Below are positions 36,105 to 49,204 of a stretch of DNA of 64,000 bases, piece by piece. The translations under genes were made by a program, and so were the position numbers. The stretch covers positions 2,640,170 to 2,704,169 of the forward strand of contig CM037830.1 in assembly GCA_021234535.1 (NCBI GenBank). The letters run 5' to 3'. The notes under the pieces were generated by a model. That model did no database searches and was not told the origin of the DNA. It saw nothing but the letters and a program-made list of their open reading frames with translations. The DNA comes from Stichopus chloronotus. Its lineage: Eukaryota > Echinodermata > Holothuroidea > Aspidochirotida > Stichopodidae. The number at the start of each line of letters is the position of its first letter. The stretch's first letter is position 1.

Positions 36105-36170
36105 GTACCCCACCCTCATAATATGTGTACCCCATCCTCATAACTCGTGTACCCCACCCTCAAATTAAAT
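36105..36170. repeat. 22-bp tandem repeat, 3 copies
   Basis: GTACCCCACCCTCATAATAT recurs with starts at 36,105, 36,127 and 36,149. It lies in the 3' flank of the CTTNBP2-like gene and has no evident function. Confidence 0.85.
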
Positions 36171-39100
36171 ATGTACAAATATAGGAAGTTGTTTTATCAC
36201 ACTTCTGAACAAAAACTCAGCTTGCTTCCATTTTGTATGCCAAAAAGTACAAGACATACCAACAGCTTTCAAACATTTGCTAATTTCAGAGTACTAATTA
36301 AAACCAATTTCTGCTGCTGAAATTTTCTAACTGAGATAGTATGATATCAACTCCAGTTTGGAAAAACATCTTAAAGGAAGCTCTAACTTTTTCCGAAAGT
36401 GATTAAAGTTTTGGAAAAGTTGTCTTTTGTTTCTCTGTTCTCATACAGACCCATGACTCAGTTTCTGTTTGAAATTATATTTGAATACAGCATAGGAGTG
36501 ATGATACACACATGTGGAGTCTTGTGTGATCATTGACTGCTTAGCTGTCTCTGAGAAGCTTACATGTAGCCATCACTTAGTGTTACTTTAACCATAGACA
36601 TTGCCAGTTTGGACTCATCATACCTTGTACATTTGTTACAAATGAGATAGAAGTTGAATATTTTGTAGAATTTGTAGCATGTGCCTTTCAAACTTATTTT
36701 GAAAATTTTTTAAATAGTTGAGAGGGCCAGAGTAAGATTGGACAAATACGGTCCACACTGACAGACAGGTTGTACATGTTATCACTGGTGTAGGTAGCGA
36801 TCAGCTATCACTGTAGAAATTATTGACCAGAATGTTCCATTTTTTAAGTCAAACAATTAACATGAAAATAGAAAAAGATGGAAATGACTCACTTTGAATG
36901 CAGGATTGGTCTGCATATGAATACAAGAAGTTTAAAACAAGGAGATTCATTTACTGAATAACATTGGTGAAATTTGCAAAAATATGGAATAAAATTGAAA
37001 TCAAGAGACTTGGAAGTTAGCTTAATTCTTTGTTTTATGACTGGATAGACCAGTTTAAGAGGCCTTCGCTTTTGCACAATATGCATTTATTTATGTGCCA
37101 CATATGTGACTTTTTTAACTTCATTTGAAAGATATTAAGAGTGTCCTTGTAGTTACATTAATGTAATTTCATGGAGGTGTAATGCTTGGATGAGACTTAA
37201 TTTTGACCCATTCTGCAGGAGAGATTGACACAAATTTGGCAGTTAGTCTTAACCTTGATGTTAAAAGATAGTCTAGACCAAACTTTAAGTTTTGATTAAT
37301 GAGCAACATGAATGTAAGCATTCTGGCAACATTTCTACAAGATTGCCATTTGATTAATGAAAATCAAATTTTATTATCACTTTACCAGTGCTATATCAAG
37401 CATGTACACACTAAATTTCTTGGTTTCATTTTTTCCGTCGAATGTTTCATCCTTTCGTTGAAGTTCCTTTTTTTTCTTGGATATTCTCTGAAAGGGGATT
37501 GGCAACTGTTTGAAGTACCAATCCATAAATGTATCAGATCAAGAGTTCAATGTGCAATTCAGTTCAATCTGTCTGGTTGTCAAATCATACCTATTTGCCA
37601 CCAGCTAGGTTGTGATTTTGAACTTGTTGCAGCAAAACTACCGATAGATTTACAAGAAAAGCAGTTTGATGTAAATGTGACCAAAGAATACATTTTGAAG
37701 TTTATGTATAATGTCTGGATGCTCATTTCTATATAAGTTGTTGCATTCCAACAGTTTTTTTTTTCATCCACTGTAAACCTCTTCAGGGACAACTCTCTCA
37801 TGGACAGCAATGAACATACCCCCCCATACATCCCCCCTTCCCACCTTGCCCAACTGTAGAGCTATAGAGGGAAGAAAAGAGGATGGATCAGTGGTATCCA
37901 TGTGGTAGTAAGTGTAAAGGAAGACCATTGTTTTGTGTTGCATGTCCCGTTTTATCCATTTTGTCCTATGCTGTTGGTGGAGTTAAATGCAAGCTCTATT
38001 AAAGGTTCTGAAATGTTTTTATGAAGCATGAAAGGCCAAAGCAAAGATATTGATCAATTAAATCTTGTGTGTGTTTTTACCTTTTTTTCACTATGTATGC
38101 ATAAATTAATAATTAATAGTCTGTTTGTGGTCTAATTTAAATATAATAATTTGAATATTTGTTTCACAAGAGTTTTGTAGCCTAGAATTGCCTATGATTG
38201 AATGATCTTCTATTTAAGTTTATGTGCAGTTTTTATTAGTAATTATGTTAGTGTATTCAAATGAGGTGTGGAGCCAATCTTTGAATTTATTCTGATTACT
38301 GTTAATTCAGAAAGATCCGTAATGAGAGACAGGGAGTAACAATAAAAATTTCATCGATTTTACTTTCATTAAACATAAAGCACCACAGTCTTTTCCTTTA
38401 TTTCAGTGTTCAGCATCTTGAACGAATATGTTTAACTACTGTGACATTGTGTCATTCCATTGCGGTAGCGCTCAGTCTAAGGCAGGTGTGATTTTAAAAG
38501 ATGCCCTTATCCCTCCCCCTCCCTATTAATATGCTAGAATTAAAAGCATCTTTGCCTGTGATATTTTCTTCCTGCTTGTCATTAGTCAGCCCATTGCTTA
38601 ATTAACTTTCATCAACATTTTTAGGGACATTGTGTGCAAGATGATAGCTTCCAGCAAGTTAAATGGTGGTTTGATTTTAGGTAAAACAGTGACGATCGAT
38701 CTGATAACAGGGCTTGTTAGATTTATCCAAAGTTGACTCTTACATTCAGTTAACTTAGAGACAAAGGTAATGAGCGTCAGTGATAATGTAAGAGACAAAA
38801 CAGAAATGTGGTTGAAACTTGCGAGTATTTGACGATGTCCAAAAAGGACTTGGTTGCCCTTAGCAATAGCAAGCACTTTAATTGTAAACTTTTTAGTTGC
38901 CATTACAAATAGCACCCTTTAAATAAACCAGTTCCATAGCTCTTATGTCTAGGCATCTTATGGTTTGAATATATAATCACTGACAAAGCCATCATTAGAT
39001 ATTACATTAGTAGTTTGCATACACAGAGGTATTCCAACACCGCTTTGGCATGTGCAAGTTAACATTTTGGACATTAAATGTAAATACAAGTCGCATGTTT

Positions 39101-39639
39101 ATCTCAATGTGACCTGGAACTACCCACTGATGGCAAACTACATAGGACTTGAAATAACTGCCCACCACCTCAACCTACACTGGAGATTCTACTGACACAG
39201 CAATAATAGAAAATAACGACCAATGTGTTGAGCTGTCAGGAAGACTTCAAACGACTCACTATTGAACTATCCTAATTTTAGAAGTCCTAGATTGTGGTAG
39301 AGTAACCACAGGGAACTACGCTTAACTTGATGTTGGCCTCTTCTGAACCACCAGTTCGAATATCAATTTGATCAGCAGAAAACAACCTTCATATTTTGAC
39401 CTTTGAATTAATTACTGTTTGGACAAACACATTGGTGGTTTACCGCTGGACGGACAGCTAGGGTACACACCTGGAGTTATTGTATAAGCAAGAGTGACCT
39501 TTAACAGAGAACCGAATACTATCCTGTAGAAGCCAATTGGCAACTTAAGATTAAAGAAAAAAAAATATAGCAGTTGGTATACAATTGGATTTTAAATGAT
39601 AATCTAGTTGAATGAGTGATGATCTTTGATAGAGTTCTG

Positions 39640-40428
39640 GTACCATCTACCCACCATTGGGAATCTGTAAAAAGGATGGAAGTTCAACCTGCTCTCAATG
39701 TCTCAGATATCTCTCCGAGTCTACTAGCTCAGTTGACATTTCAACTAGGTTAAAACAAAATCAGGAATCAAGCATTTATTACAAGCTGAGGACTTCCCAG
39801 TTACATCGGGAGTTTAGGCCTCTTATCCAAATGATGTCATCATGTACATTAAAGCCCCATTAGCATTCCGGCGATCTCTTTCTGTAGTCTTCAATGTACC
39901 ATATTCACTCTGATAAACACCCTGGGCCAGGGCATAGGATTTTTGTGACGGGCTGAGCGTTAAGAGTAAAATTTTCTTGCGTTGATTTTGGAATTTCATG
40001 TTAGGCTGCTCAGAGAGGCTAGAAATCTCAGGGAATGAACATGCCTGTGTAATCGAACTCACATCCACCAATGAAGCAGTAGATTTGCCGTACAATTTCT
40101 AATAACATGCAGAGTAACATCCGACAACTAGAGCACCAATGGTGCAGAAGCTCACACCTTCTAGAACACCCCAAATCACTGAATGCCATGTAGTACCTCT
40201 GACAGAATATCGTTATGGCAAACCATCAACATTGTACGAGAGAAGCTGTGGGAGGAAAAGCGTTTTGCAGAATTTCACAAAATGGAGCTAAGGGACACAC
40301 ATGGGACCTTGGACTCAAGCTTCCTGAACACCCTGAACTGTCCACCGCCCGAGGAACATTGTGTGTTTCAAACCCATGAAAGCATGTGGGAGAAGCATTT
40401 TAAACACTTGTGGACAAGCAGATAGGCT
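39640..40428 (+). pseudogene. Apparently decayed coding sequence, family unknown
   Basis: This patch has coding-like codon use but no long frame. One frame gives VQKLTPSRTPQITECHVVPL then TEYRYGKPSTLYERS (about 40,140-40,250). A different overlapping frame then gives KLWEEKRFAEFHKMELRDTH and ends ESMWEKHFKHLWTSR before TAG (frame 40,183-40,425). The two would join with a single indel near 40,240. Upstream, GICKKDGSSTCSQCLRYLSE and PNDVIMYIKAPLAFRRSLS sit in other frames. I read this as a frameshifted pseudogene or a gene with assembly indels. The EYRYGKP style recalls ciliary microtubule-associated proteins, but I cannot name a family. A minus-strand frame at 40,095-39,823 overlaps it. Confidence 0.35.
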
Positions 40429-40592
40429 GGACAGACAAGATGGACAGGACTGCTGGACAGACTAGACAGGCAGACAGATTAGACAGGCAGGCAGACAGAC
40501 TGAGAGAGTGATAGACAGACAGATAGACAGAGATAGACAGGTAGACAGATAGACAGACATAGAGACAGATAGACGGATAGATAGATAAATAG
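40429..40592. repeat. GACA/GATA-type microsatellite
   Basis: Irregular ACAGGCAGACAG, GATAGACAGACAG and GATAGATAGATA units run for about 160 bp directly after the decayed coding patch. A poly-Cys/Leu/Ser minus-strand frame across it is an artefact. Confidence 0.93.
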
Positions 40593-43417
40593 ATATTTGA
40601 TAATTACAAATTTATTACATGAAGCGATGATGACATACAGTGCACACAGCTTTGATCTGATAAAGTCTACATGCAAGCAAGACAGGCAGGAATGAAAGGT
40701 CAATACACTGGGAGAAGTTTACAGATTTTGGAAACAAGTACTGTACACATGGTAAATATGAGACAAAAAGAAAATGTGATAAAATGTAGTTTATTAAAAT
40801 GTACAATACATGTTTTGCATAACTGCCATACACTAATATTGAAGATTTTGAAAGAAAAAACAAGTACATATGATAAGTATGAGAAAATAGAATTTTATGA
40901 TTTAATGGTTAATTAAAATGTTCATGTTTTGTGTAACTGCCATATTTTATGTTTAAATAAACATTTGTAACTATTGTGGCATGCAAGTAACATTAAAGAT
41001 AAACAGTGAATTGTATCACTAGAGGAATGCCTTTAACGATGGATTTCCAATTTTTCACACCAAATGGTATAAATGAAAGAAAGATTAAATGTATTAACAT
41101 GCAAATGGTAATACCTGTAAATGGGGTCCCAAACTAGAAAGATGGATTAATGCATAAACTAACACTAAAGTGAGTTGTTGAAAGAGTTACATTTGGAATA
41201 ATATGTCTGTCAGTATTCAATACATGATCAACCAACTTCTTTTTCACCAAATCTTCAACTCTGGACCACCCAAGACTCAAAGTGTTTTGAGACAAACATC
41301 TAGCATGCTGTCCATTGGTCAAAAACAAAATAGGGGCTACTACGAAGCTGATCACATCACATGAAACCTTTAAACAACATGTATTATTGCATTTCAAACT
41401 GGTTGTTAAAGACGATTTCATATTTCCAACAGAAACAACAGCACAGAAAACAAGATGCCATACAGAAATGTCACGAATGGAGCCTTCCTGATACTTGACG
41501 AAAAGTGGACAAAGTGAGCTTACAGATGTTTCTGTTTTGTCTATACTAAACATAAGCCAACTACCCATGAATGCTGTATATCAATTTGCCCATAGTTTAT
41601 ACTTCAGGGTAGGTAGATAGGACTGACTGAGAGATAGATCCATCTAAACAGATGTTATATCATGCAAGTCATGACTGGAGTGTACAGAATGTACATACCC
41701 AACAACCAAAACTTAAACTTCACAAACTAATACCCTCACATATCTCCCAATAATGAAATAAGTCCTTTCTCAAAATATTTGTAACTATAAACACTATTCC
41801 TACACATTTTATTTTCCACATTAAGGCACATTAATATTATATCTTTACATTGCAGAAACCATTGACACAATTTCAATTTGGTTGTACAGCAAATGTTCAT
41901 AAATGCTTAATTCCCGGATACATACCTACAGTATGTAGTTCATCCCAAGGAAAATAAAGTGAGAAAATTGAAAAGTAGAGTTGCAATGGCTTTTAGGCAT
42001 GTAAAATTTATTTCTAATGGTGGGTATTAAAATTAATCATACAGTTTCCATGAAGGTGATACCTGTTTTAAGTCCTGACAACTTCAAACAATTCACCATG
42101 CAGTGAAGGTTACATACGTTACGATGCATGTTATTTACCCGGATATGTACTGCAGATTGTCTTGTACCTCATGATGAGATGGACAGGCCAAAGAATAACC
42201 TTTGATCTCTTTACACTGAACAAATTAAACTGACACCTTCACCATTTTTAATTAAGGTTTTTTAATTCTTTGCTTGACTCTAATACTCTCTCAAGCATGC
42301 TGCTTTTCATTGTTTTATGTGTGTGTGTGTGTGCATGTGTGTTTCCTTCCCCTTGTTTTCGGGTGGGATCGAGGACCGAAACAATAGATTTTAGGTCCTC
42401 TGTAGAAAATTCAACAGATTTCTCTGGCCTCTCAAGATTAACAATAGACAGAATAAAAATAATACACTAATACAGACATGAAGATAAAGCACTATGGTAG
42501 GCTGAAAGTTACAACTTACTAATAATTAAGTGAACCAGAAAAAACTTAAAAAGTATACTGCACAAAACTGCAAATTATTTTCTTTATGGAACACTCAGTC
42601 AAATCTATATGTTAGTTATCCTTCCAATCCTCTCCTCCCTTCCCCTCTAACTCCTCTCAGATAGCCCAAAATGAAATTCAACAAAGAAATGAAATGTAAA
42701 GTATTCACATGAGCCTCATTGCTACGTTTTTCCTCTCACCGTTTTGCAGATTTGATATTTCATAACACATTTTTGCTGATTTGATATTGCAACCTTCCCG
42801 CCAATCATGCTGTTTGCATAAATTTAATCAATTATTGCTAAAAGCCACATTCACCATTTTAAACTGATTTTATGTGTTATCAGAAATTGGTAACAAATAT
42901 CTAGAGAGTTTGCACCAGGTATCCCGATGACGTCGGGACCCAGTCGCTACGAAGATCCAAAATAACGTACACAGCGTCTGGAGGAATCATAGCAGCTCGG
43001 CCCGACTGCAAACAAGGCAATTTGATTCTCTGTATACTTGACGACTGACACCTTGTCATAAATAAAGTTGACCAGATGTTGTGACCACATTCATCAGCAG
43101 TGCAACATCCACTCTCTTCTTGTACCAAGAGTAGAATTATAACATTTAATGTGAGCATACATCAGTAACTTCGCACACTTGCAGGAGCACTGCATGGGCA
43201 CACTTATGATCAATGATTTCCATCAGGTCTCAACATATTTCACAATCACCCAAATTAACTTTCATCAATAGAAGTAATGACAGGAAAATGATGTAATTAA
43301 TGGCAGCAATTATTTCAGAAGCATACTACATATATATATAGAAAGACACTATTAAAATTGAGAAGGACAATGAAAAGTTGAGGATTTTCAAACCAAAATG
43401 GCCCGGGGGGGGGTGGT
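40593..43417. other. Intergenic stretch
   Basis: No gene is supported. A (TG)n tract lies near 42,319-42,340. TTTATT at 42,007-42,012 (AATAAA on the minus strand) could serve the small minus-strand gene at 43.4-44.8 kb. The GC-richer patch 42,900-43,125 has open frames on both strands but no recognisable product. Its minus strand has an acceptor-like CCTTGTTTGCAG in front of a 33-codon frame. Confidence 0.5.
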
Positions 43418-44827
43418 TCAGTCCCGAGGACACTTACACTTCTGTTCCTCAGGGACATCCTTCATGACTCTGTCAACATGTTTACCACATCCTGCAAATA
43501 AGAAACAGACAATGGCTCATCAAGTACAATCAGGTTTAAACAATTCAAAAGATTTGTTAGCTTTCACAAATCCCATCCCTAACCCACCATCCCATACACA
43601 CGGTTACAGACACTCCTAACAGTAAGCATTTAAGGATTAGAAAGTGCAAATGCTTTTTCTTGCAACTGGATATTCCCCACAACTCACTGGTGTGGGTATT
43701 CAGGAGTGACTATACTTACCCCTTGCCACACTACTGCATCATTTGACCTTCGCTCAAACTAACCTCGAAGTCAATTCTGACACCGCGCCCTCTAAGACCT
43801 AGCTCGCCCTCGTTTGCCTTTTGCTCGAGTGCTATTCCAACGTGTTCTATTTGCCTGGACGCCTGTCTCCAGTAGGTCAGCAGATGGAGCTGCAGCGGTC
43901 TCATGCGAAGTCGCAAAATGCTTTTTCTTGCAACTGGATATTTTGGATACCTGTATACAGTCTCTAACATTCTGCATTGCAGCACAACAGTTCAGTTGTT
44001 TCATCATTTCAATTATAGTGGGATGTTCTTCAAAGGCAAAAAGTCATAACATACCATACAGCAGGTTAAAATGCAGAGTAACAGAGAATTGGTAAATGGC
44101 AGGCAAGAGAGCCAATGGGATTAAGAAAATAATAAATGAGGTAATGGAATTTGTTTAGTAATGGGTGAAAAGATAAAACAAAATATAAGCTGTAGGACAA
44201 TGTAAAAATAAGTGGGGAAAGTGATAAAACCATAGAGATGAAAAGATAGGACTGCTCAACATACAGAATGCACAAAAAAATAAACAGAACAAGAGGGTTT
44301 AAATAATGAGAAACAGCCACCGAGGTATATTCAATTAATTAACTCAAAGAGAACAGCCAGTGAGGCATCACTGTACCATTCCTAAGAGTGCAGCATTGAT
44401 AAACAATAAAGGCTGATGGTAAAATAATCTCACAGATAACAGAACGGTCCACACATTGTGTGAAAGAAGTTAGAAGGGAATTGAGGGAATTGACACAAAA
44501 TTCAGATTGAAAATGTGCATATTTGTTTAGGCTCATTATGTCTCAAAAATACAATGGACAGTTTGCAAAGTACTGTATATATGACTAAACAAGACTTGAT
44601 TAAATGTTTATAGTCACTTTGCTAATATTAGTTGACTAATCAGTAACAACTCCTGACACGACAAAGTAATTGCTGATCCGCTGGGTGTTTCTTGTTTTTT
44701 TTTAAGTATTTTGAAGCATCTTTCAGCACTGCAAACACACCTGATTATTGTGACATGTATGAAAACTACTTAACCCACCTTTCCATGTGGTCTTGCTGCA
44801 TTTTTCGCATTTTACTTGAAAGCACAT
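43418..44827 (-). CDS. Small 40-residue Cys-rich protein, two coding exons
   Basis: On the minus strand, coding exon 1 is 44,827-44,779 (49 nt) with donor GAAAG/GTGGGT. Coding exon 2 is 43,491-43,418 (74 nt) after acceptor TTCTTATTTGCAG. The 1,287-bp intron splits a Gly codon and phase is kept, giving 40 residues and TGA. The product starts MCFQVKCEKCSKTTWK, continues GCGKHVDRVMKDVPEE and ends KCKCPRD. Candidate metal ligands are C7, C10, C18, H21, C35 and C37. I recall very short uncharacterised proteins in other eukaryotes and in bacteria with CxxC, then TW-GCG-H and a final CxC. Function is unknown; a small zinc-binding knuckle is an inference. An acceptor CTTCTCTGCACAG just upstream of the start (44,858-44,870) suggests a non-coding 5' exon. 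The gene is convergent with the CTTNBP2-like gene. Confidence 0.72.
43648..43942. mobile_element. Short insertion flanked by 27-bp exact direct repeats
   Basis: AAATGCTTTTTCTTGCAACT followed by GGATATT occurs exactly at 43,648-43,674 and again at 43,916-43,942. The 241 bp between are GC-richer than the surroundings and contain CAGCAGATGGAGCTGCAGCG and a CGCGCCCTCTA block. It lies within the intron of the small Cys-rich gene. A SINE-like insertion with a long target-site duplication, or a local segmental duplication, would explain it. Minus-strand frames across it are probably not coding. Confidence 0.45.
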
Positions 44828-47488
44828 GATGATACCCCAAAACGATCAAAACTGCAGCTGTGCAGAGAAGAAAAACCAAAGGTATATGAAATTACAGTTG
44901 TGGAATGTGGTGTAAATCAAACATAGCAGTAATACAGTGGCACACTACATGCTTCATAATCCCCTTCCCCCCATCTATGTATGACTCATGTGTTGAGAGT
45001 GTGAATTCATGCATTTGACTCAGTTTTCACTCTTGTGCTTTAATGACTATTTTTCATGCAAAAATTGTTAATACAGAAATAACCATGACTAATAATAAAC
45101 AAAAGATAATTAATTTATGATAACATAATGTGATCTAATTAAGACTGTAGGAGGCAGTCAAAAATGTTGTGAAAGTTTTCCTGTTTTTCCACAAAAGCTT
45201 TGATCTGTCTGATGATTTCGACTAGTAGTCTGCTGCTGCAAGTCAAGCCAGTGGCTGAACACATCCAACACCCTCCCCCCCCACCTTCCTATGTTTCAGC
45301 AAGCAGGGTGTCTTTACTACTGAATTTTCTAGCTATAAGTTCACGAACAGCCAAGATATATACTGTATGAGTTCGACCTAACACTACGGAACACTTTCAT
45401 ACATAATGACAAATAACTATAGAAGCAGCAGAGGATCTTTCTTTTCAATATGAGGTGTCAAATCCTCTTGCAGCACCACATTTAAGTACAATGCAAGGCA
45501 TACTTTAAGATGTACGAAAACCAGTAAGAATATGAAAAAAATTCCCCAAGATAGCAGAATTATTGTATAAAGATACTGAGAGAAAAGTTTGACCCTTACT
45601 GACAACTGTTTTGGACAGTGAACAAGGCTGTCACACTACTAAATTCTCTGAGTGTAAAACAAGCATTGGCAAAGCACCTACTATCCAAAGGTAGCATACA
45701 GTAACTGGAAATTACAGGATGCTCTATGATTATATGAAGGTAACACAACCGCTACAACCAATACATCTATAAGTACTGTACCATTGTACAATACATTGCA
45801 ATCACTTGATAAAAATTAGCTCAATTCTGCAATTGTCTTTGATGAAAAAATGACACAAACCAAAGTCAAATGACTTGGTGATTCCTTGCTAATATCTTCT
45901 TTTCTCCAAACACACACAATCAATTAAAACCAGTAAAGAAGGGGAAGTACCATATCCAAACAAAAAGCAGAACCCAAGATAAGAATGTAAACTACATATG
46001 GCATTGGTGTACCAAATGAAAATTGTGGAAATGAAGGATGACATACAGTATATCTCTTCACCATGAAAGTAGTTTACAGGTGGATAGAAAGTTCTTGACC
46101 AAAGTGTGGAATAAAGTCTGCAAATGCAACCTGGAAATTATCTTCCCTACCTCAGTGGACTTCCCTAGTCTTTGAGGTCACAGACACAAACTACTTTCTT
46201 AATCTTGACAGGGAGTTGCTGGCAACTGGGATATTCACTGATTGCTTGCAAAAGGTGATAAATCTGAAAAGCTATGTTAAGTGATTGCTTGGAGAGGGGG
46301 CACAAAAATGGGCTTTGATAGTTTCATAACTTGAAAGAACATGAGATCAAGTTTTATTTAACAACATTTATCAGCCATTAAACATCTTCTATTTTGCAAG
46401 GATCGGGAGAGGGGGAAGAAGGGGAATGGTCCATCTTACAATATTTAATGATGACAAGATGAAACATTGACTTCTCCAAACTATTTACAATTCTTATCTA
46501 GAAACAGGTAGACAAATGTCAGATTTGCTGTAAATACAAATCTCTAAGATTGCAAACTCTATAATTTTAATATTTGAGTAGGTACAGTATGAAAACAGTA
46601 ACAGACGATTTTCTTTCTCCCATGGCTTATGAATAGGTGATAAGAATAGAATAGGTTCAGATCTACCTTGGCGCAATTCTTTGGGGTATGGTAAATGTAC
46701 AGTACTTTCCAATATGGCCTTCCATATGTTGCAGAGTTCAAGCTAGACAAATTTTTCAGCCAGGTTCCAAGCTAGGGAACCAGCCACTTCTGGTGAGTCT
46801 AGAAGCTTGCACTGCTTCCATCATATTTACTACATTCCGTGAAATTAGTACCAGGTGGTATGACTAACACTGATCACGAATAATGGGCAGGGTAGACTGT
46901 AATACTATCGATATGTCGGGGAGAGAGACAGTCTTGTAGATGAAAGAGGATCAAAGAGTGTTGCATGGTTAACAGTCATAGTTTATTAGGTGGATCGCAG
47001 AGTAACTTACAGGTTTACTTCATGAATGACAAGATGGTATGAGGAAGAGTCCAGAACAGCTTATCAGATTTATATGATATTACTCGAATACCACTATTCA
47101 TACACTGGTAATATCAGTTACCATAAATATGATCTTGGAGAATCGAACTTGCAGGCAAGTACATCAAAGCCCATTTCATGTCTGCTGGACATGTATGCTG
47201 CACCCCTGATCGCACATCCCGTCAGTAACACGTACTGCTTAGGCTACTAGATATGTGCATCTAAAGTGAGACTGATAAACTGTAACACAAAGTAGGCCAG
47301 GCCAAGATAGTATAATGGCACACACATACAGCCACAGAGACATAGTATATGTGGCCCAGGTAATGCACACGAAACACCAGCACAGAGAAAGAAAACTCAC
47401 ACATGCCAAGTAATTCCTGCATTTAAATTAATCTATAAACTTTGTTAAAACTGTAGCTGGAATAATGCTAAGCCTAATACACTCCACC

Positions 47489-47560
47489 AGCAATGATTGG
47501 CTGTAAAGATACCTCTTCAAGTAGCAAGTGAAAAGGAACGAACGCAATGATTGGCTTTCT
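47489..47560 (-). promoter_or_regulatory. Tandem CCAAT boxes (minus strand)
   Basis: CAATGATTGGCT occurs twice, 54 bp apart (CCAAT complement at 47,496-47,500 and 47,550-47,554). A splice donor AAACCT/GTAAGT lies downstream on the minus strand near 47,010. This could be the promoter and first non-coding exon of the small Cys-rich gene, but it rests on motifs alone. Confidence 0.22.
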
Positions 47561-49204
47561 AAGAGATACCGTACGACTGTACCACCAGTAGAATTACCGC
47601 CGAACGGTACCAGAAAAATAAGCTTACGTAGCTAACGTAGGCCTATGATCGTAACTAAGTAAGTTGAAAACATTGGGTTTTATTTGTAACCTCTCAGTCA
47701 AACTTTTAAACAATGATGAAATATATTATAAACAGTATTACAACAATATTATATGAAAAATCTGTGAAAAGGTAAAAGCATATATTACAGCTTCGTCAAA
47801 ATGAACTTACAACAGAATGGCTTCGTAAGTGGCCTGTATGTGTACAGTGTGCACTGTGCTGATATTTGGTTACGTACTGGCACTTGGGAAGTAAGTACAG
47901 CATCCAGTAACACCTCGCTAGCAGTGTGATCGAACGAAACGTGTACCAGGTGAGTAAAATAGGATTTATGGATTCCATTTCAAGAAAAATTACCTCTAAT
48001 GACTGAGAGAGATCTGTGAAACTTCATTGGATTGATACGATTTACATTATTTCATGTGAGAAGAGAAGAACACTTGTGCAGTTTGGAAATACTTTGAATA
48101 TTTACTTTTCTCCTGTTATCAACATTCTAGATAACGTCAGGCATCAATGAAATTACAGTATGTCTATAAACTCTCCATGAAACATTATCGGACGCGCTAA
48201 GCATTTTTTTTTATGGGGGGCTTTTGTTTGTGCATTGTTTCTGGTTTTGCCGATTCTAAAATCAGCTTCAAAATCCTCTACCCATATAGTTTTTAGTTTT
48301 TCAGAACTGTACTCCACGAAGAAAAAAAAAAAAGGTTCTAGTTACAACATAAAGAATCTGCATCACAATTGCCACAAACCCCATTAGCAACATCATGGCG
48401 CCCTTAAGGGATAAGAGTTGGCACTCTGTTCCATCCCTCCTACCATAGTACCACTGTGGACACATAACGGGCCAAGTCCGGGGTAACATATGGCGGAGCC
48501 ACTCCATAAATATTACTAATAAGAGTCCAAGGAACCATTAACTGACATCCATGTACCAGTATTCCATTTTCAATAGTACATAGTCGGGCCGAAGCCAACA
48601 GTCGGGAGAATGGCAGTGACAAGTTAACTGCAATGCTATTTATAAGTTTTCACATATTTTTGTTATTACTGAGAGTCTAGTCTTTCCTTCACACAGAAAA
48701 TAAGCTGGCTAGATTTTAGAAGGGTACTGAAATACATAGTTTATTAAGACAATTGTTATTCCTTCCTTACTCCATTTCCGTGACGTTCCATATGTATTGT
48801 TTGCTGGCATTCACTCTTTCAAAATATTTATTTCTGATTGAGTCAATACAAAGTCTGTAGTCGCCAGAACATACACCGAAGTGGTATGCCATTAGTAGCG
48901 ATACACGTGGGCAGTAATAGTTTCAGTCACGATCGAGGCCATCGGATCCAAAATCATGTAATCTCATTGATTTCATTAATAATTAATCGATTATACTCTG
49001 CGCAATTCATTTAATGTTAAGAGGGTATGAGCTACGCAAATAAATCACTGAATTGACCTCATTAATATTGAAAATCTCTTCCACATAAATGAGAACGTTG
49101 GATTGGGAATTCCAGAGAGGCATGCATTTGCTACGATGAAACCCTTTCTCGCGCGCTAGCCTTCCATCTAATTAAATATGAAATAAAGTCCTGCCTGCCA
49201 CTCG

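Larger units (their letters stand above)
34203..39639. other. 3' UTR/intergenic flank of the CTTNBP2-like gene
   Basis: After the stop there is no supported gene for over 5 kb. AATAAA at 34,529-34,534 is the first plausible poly(A) signal, and others occur near 36,988 and 38,341, so the length of the 3' UTR is open. The longest frame here (37,299-37,736, 145 codons) is hydrophobic and unlike any protein I recognise; it is probably chance. Confidence 0.55.

Noticed and set aside
37299..37736. 145-codon plus-strand frame in the CTTNBP2 3' flank
   Set aside because: It is hydrophobic, has no recognisable domain, and its length is not surprising for 5 kb of AT-rich sequence; it is probably chance.
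43731..44007. Minus-strand frames with basic/Leu-rich peptides as a gene
   Set aside because: They lie inside the 27-bp-flanked insertion in the intron of the small gene and have no homology.
48301..48622. Minus-strand frames such as MEWLRHMLPRTWPV and MSLPFSRLLASARL
   Set aside because: They overlap in different frames, run into a poly-A/poly-Phe tract, and lack paired splice sites or a known family.
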